Source of the DNA: Robiginitomaculum sp.
GTDB lineage: Bacteria > Pseudomonadota > Alphaproteobacteria > Caulobacterales > Maricaulaceae
Assembly (NCBI GenBank): GCA_030949705.1
Contig: JAUZSF010000017.1
Span: 62,001 to 126,000 of the forward strand
DNA: 64,000 bases
Reading direction: 5' to 3'
A program made the translations under genes and the position numbers. Positions 63,599-64,000 of this stretch are shown one piece after another; the first letter of the stretch is position 1, and every line of letters begins with the position of its first letter. The notes under the pieces were generated by a model. The model was not told the origin of the DNA and made no database searches. It saw only the letters and a program-made list of their open reading frames with translations.

Positions 63599-64000
63599 TC
63601 AGCCCTGTTTGGCCCAGCGGCCATCGCCATCCTGTCGCCAGTACGACACCGCGGCGCCCTCGGCACGGGCCCTTTTCCAGCGCTGACGGGTTTGCTCCAG
63701 CGCCTGCTGATCCGCCCCGTCAAACATGGTGACACAGCGTTCCACGCCCGCCAGGTCCGGCATCTCTGCCCCATGGATCAGGATGACAATCTGGGCATTA
63801 TTTTCGTTATCTGCCGTCTGGGTCAGCAAAATCGGCTGGGTGGCGGCCCGTGGTTCGCTACTTAAACCATGAGGCAAAAAACTGTCGGGCCGGTGAGTCC
63901 ATAAATGACGGTCCAGCGCCAGCAAGGCCTCTGCATCACCAGAGCGGATCAACGCCCGCCAGCCCCGCTCCAGAACCTTCTCCAGAAGCGGCGGCAAGGC
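63599..64000 (-). CDS. holC: DNA polymerase III chi subunit, partial at the window edge
   Basis: 133 codons visible; the gene continues past the right edge, since PPLLEKVLERGWRALI normally follows about 20 further N-terminal residues, and the apparent start here is only an internal TTG. DRHLWTHRPDSFLPHG and the later VILIHGAEMPDL are the HolC pattern. It links the clamp loader to SSB. Confidence 0.85.
   Translation of the reverse strand, partial: ALPPLLEKVLERGWRALIRSGDAEALLALDRHLWTHRPDSFLPHGLSSEPRAATQPILLTQTADNENNAQIVILIHGAEMPDLAGVERCVTMFDGADQQALEQTRQRWKRARAEGAAVSYWRQDGDGRWAKQG

Overview
The window is a 64-kb stretch of chromosome from an alphaproteobacterium. Pointers are a MipZ division-site ATPase, a Caulobacter-type ceramide gene set, a class II DAHP synthase, a DUF1489 protein, an alphaproteobacterial Phasin_2 protein, a Cpa/Tad pilus cluster and the gph / glmU-rpiA-gor neighbourhood. 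Genus cannot be fixed from the sequence. No rRNA, phage, IS element or CRISPR array was seen; one tRNA (Val, CAC) is present.

Layout. 1-736 holds the 5' part of a secreted-protein gene whose paralogue lies at 23216-24031. 1149-11952 is a nearly complete bacterial sphingolipid island: acyl carrier protein, serine palmitoyltransferase, nucleotidyltransferase-like protein, ceramide kinase-like protein, calcineurin-type phosphoesterase, an LptF/LptG-type permease pair, a GNAT-type ceramide synthase candidate, a ceramide reductase candidate and a fatty acyl-AMP ligase. 12255-31880 is mostly housekeeping: pckA, a GH114-like secreted protein, plsY-dprA, a phasin, a D,D-carboxypeptidase, mipZ, an orphan PapD-like chaperone, envelope proteins, an acyl-CoA carboxylase alpha subunit, nadE and others. 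32270-36394 is a medium-chain-length PHA module of Pseudomonas type (phaZ, class II phaC, phaD, phaF), unusual for this class. 36693-43812 is a Tad/Cpa secretion cluster (cpaB, cpaC, a small lipoprotein, cpaE, cpaF, tadB, tadC) with no Flp pilin or prepilin peptidase in the window. 43805-54238 holds a sulfotransferase, a reductase/thioesterase pair, DAHP synthase, the glmU-rpiA-gor-ATP-grasp operon and gph-GST. 54351-64000 has a small conserved protein, an XRE regulator with a likely operator, tRNA-Val, leucine dehydrogenase, a methyltransferase-like protein, a YfdX protein, an acyltransferase, an M24 peptidase lipoprotein, a GST, cobT and the edge of holC.

How it fits together. The first 12 kb would make an acyl-AMP/acyl-ACP, condense acyl groups with serine, N-acylate and reduce to (dihydro)ceramide, phosphorylate and decorate the headgroup, and possibly export the lipid through the embedded LptFG-like pair. 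The PHA module would polymerise 3-hydroxyacyl-CoA, coat the granule and degrade it.

Sequence quality. At least eight genes (pckA, cupin, carboxylase alpha, cpaF, tadC, sulfotransferase, GST, cobT) carry one or two 1-2 base indels, mostly in homopolymers and mostly insertions. The protein family continues cleanly in the next frame each time. I read these as assembly errors and annotate the genes across the shifts.
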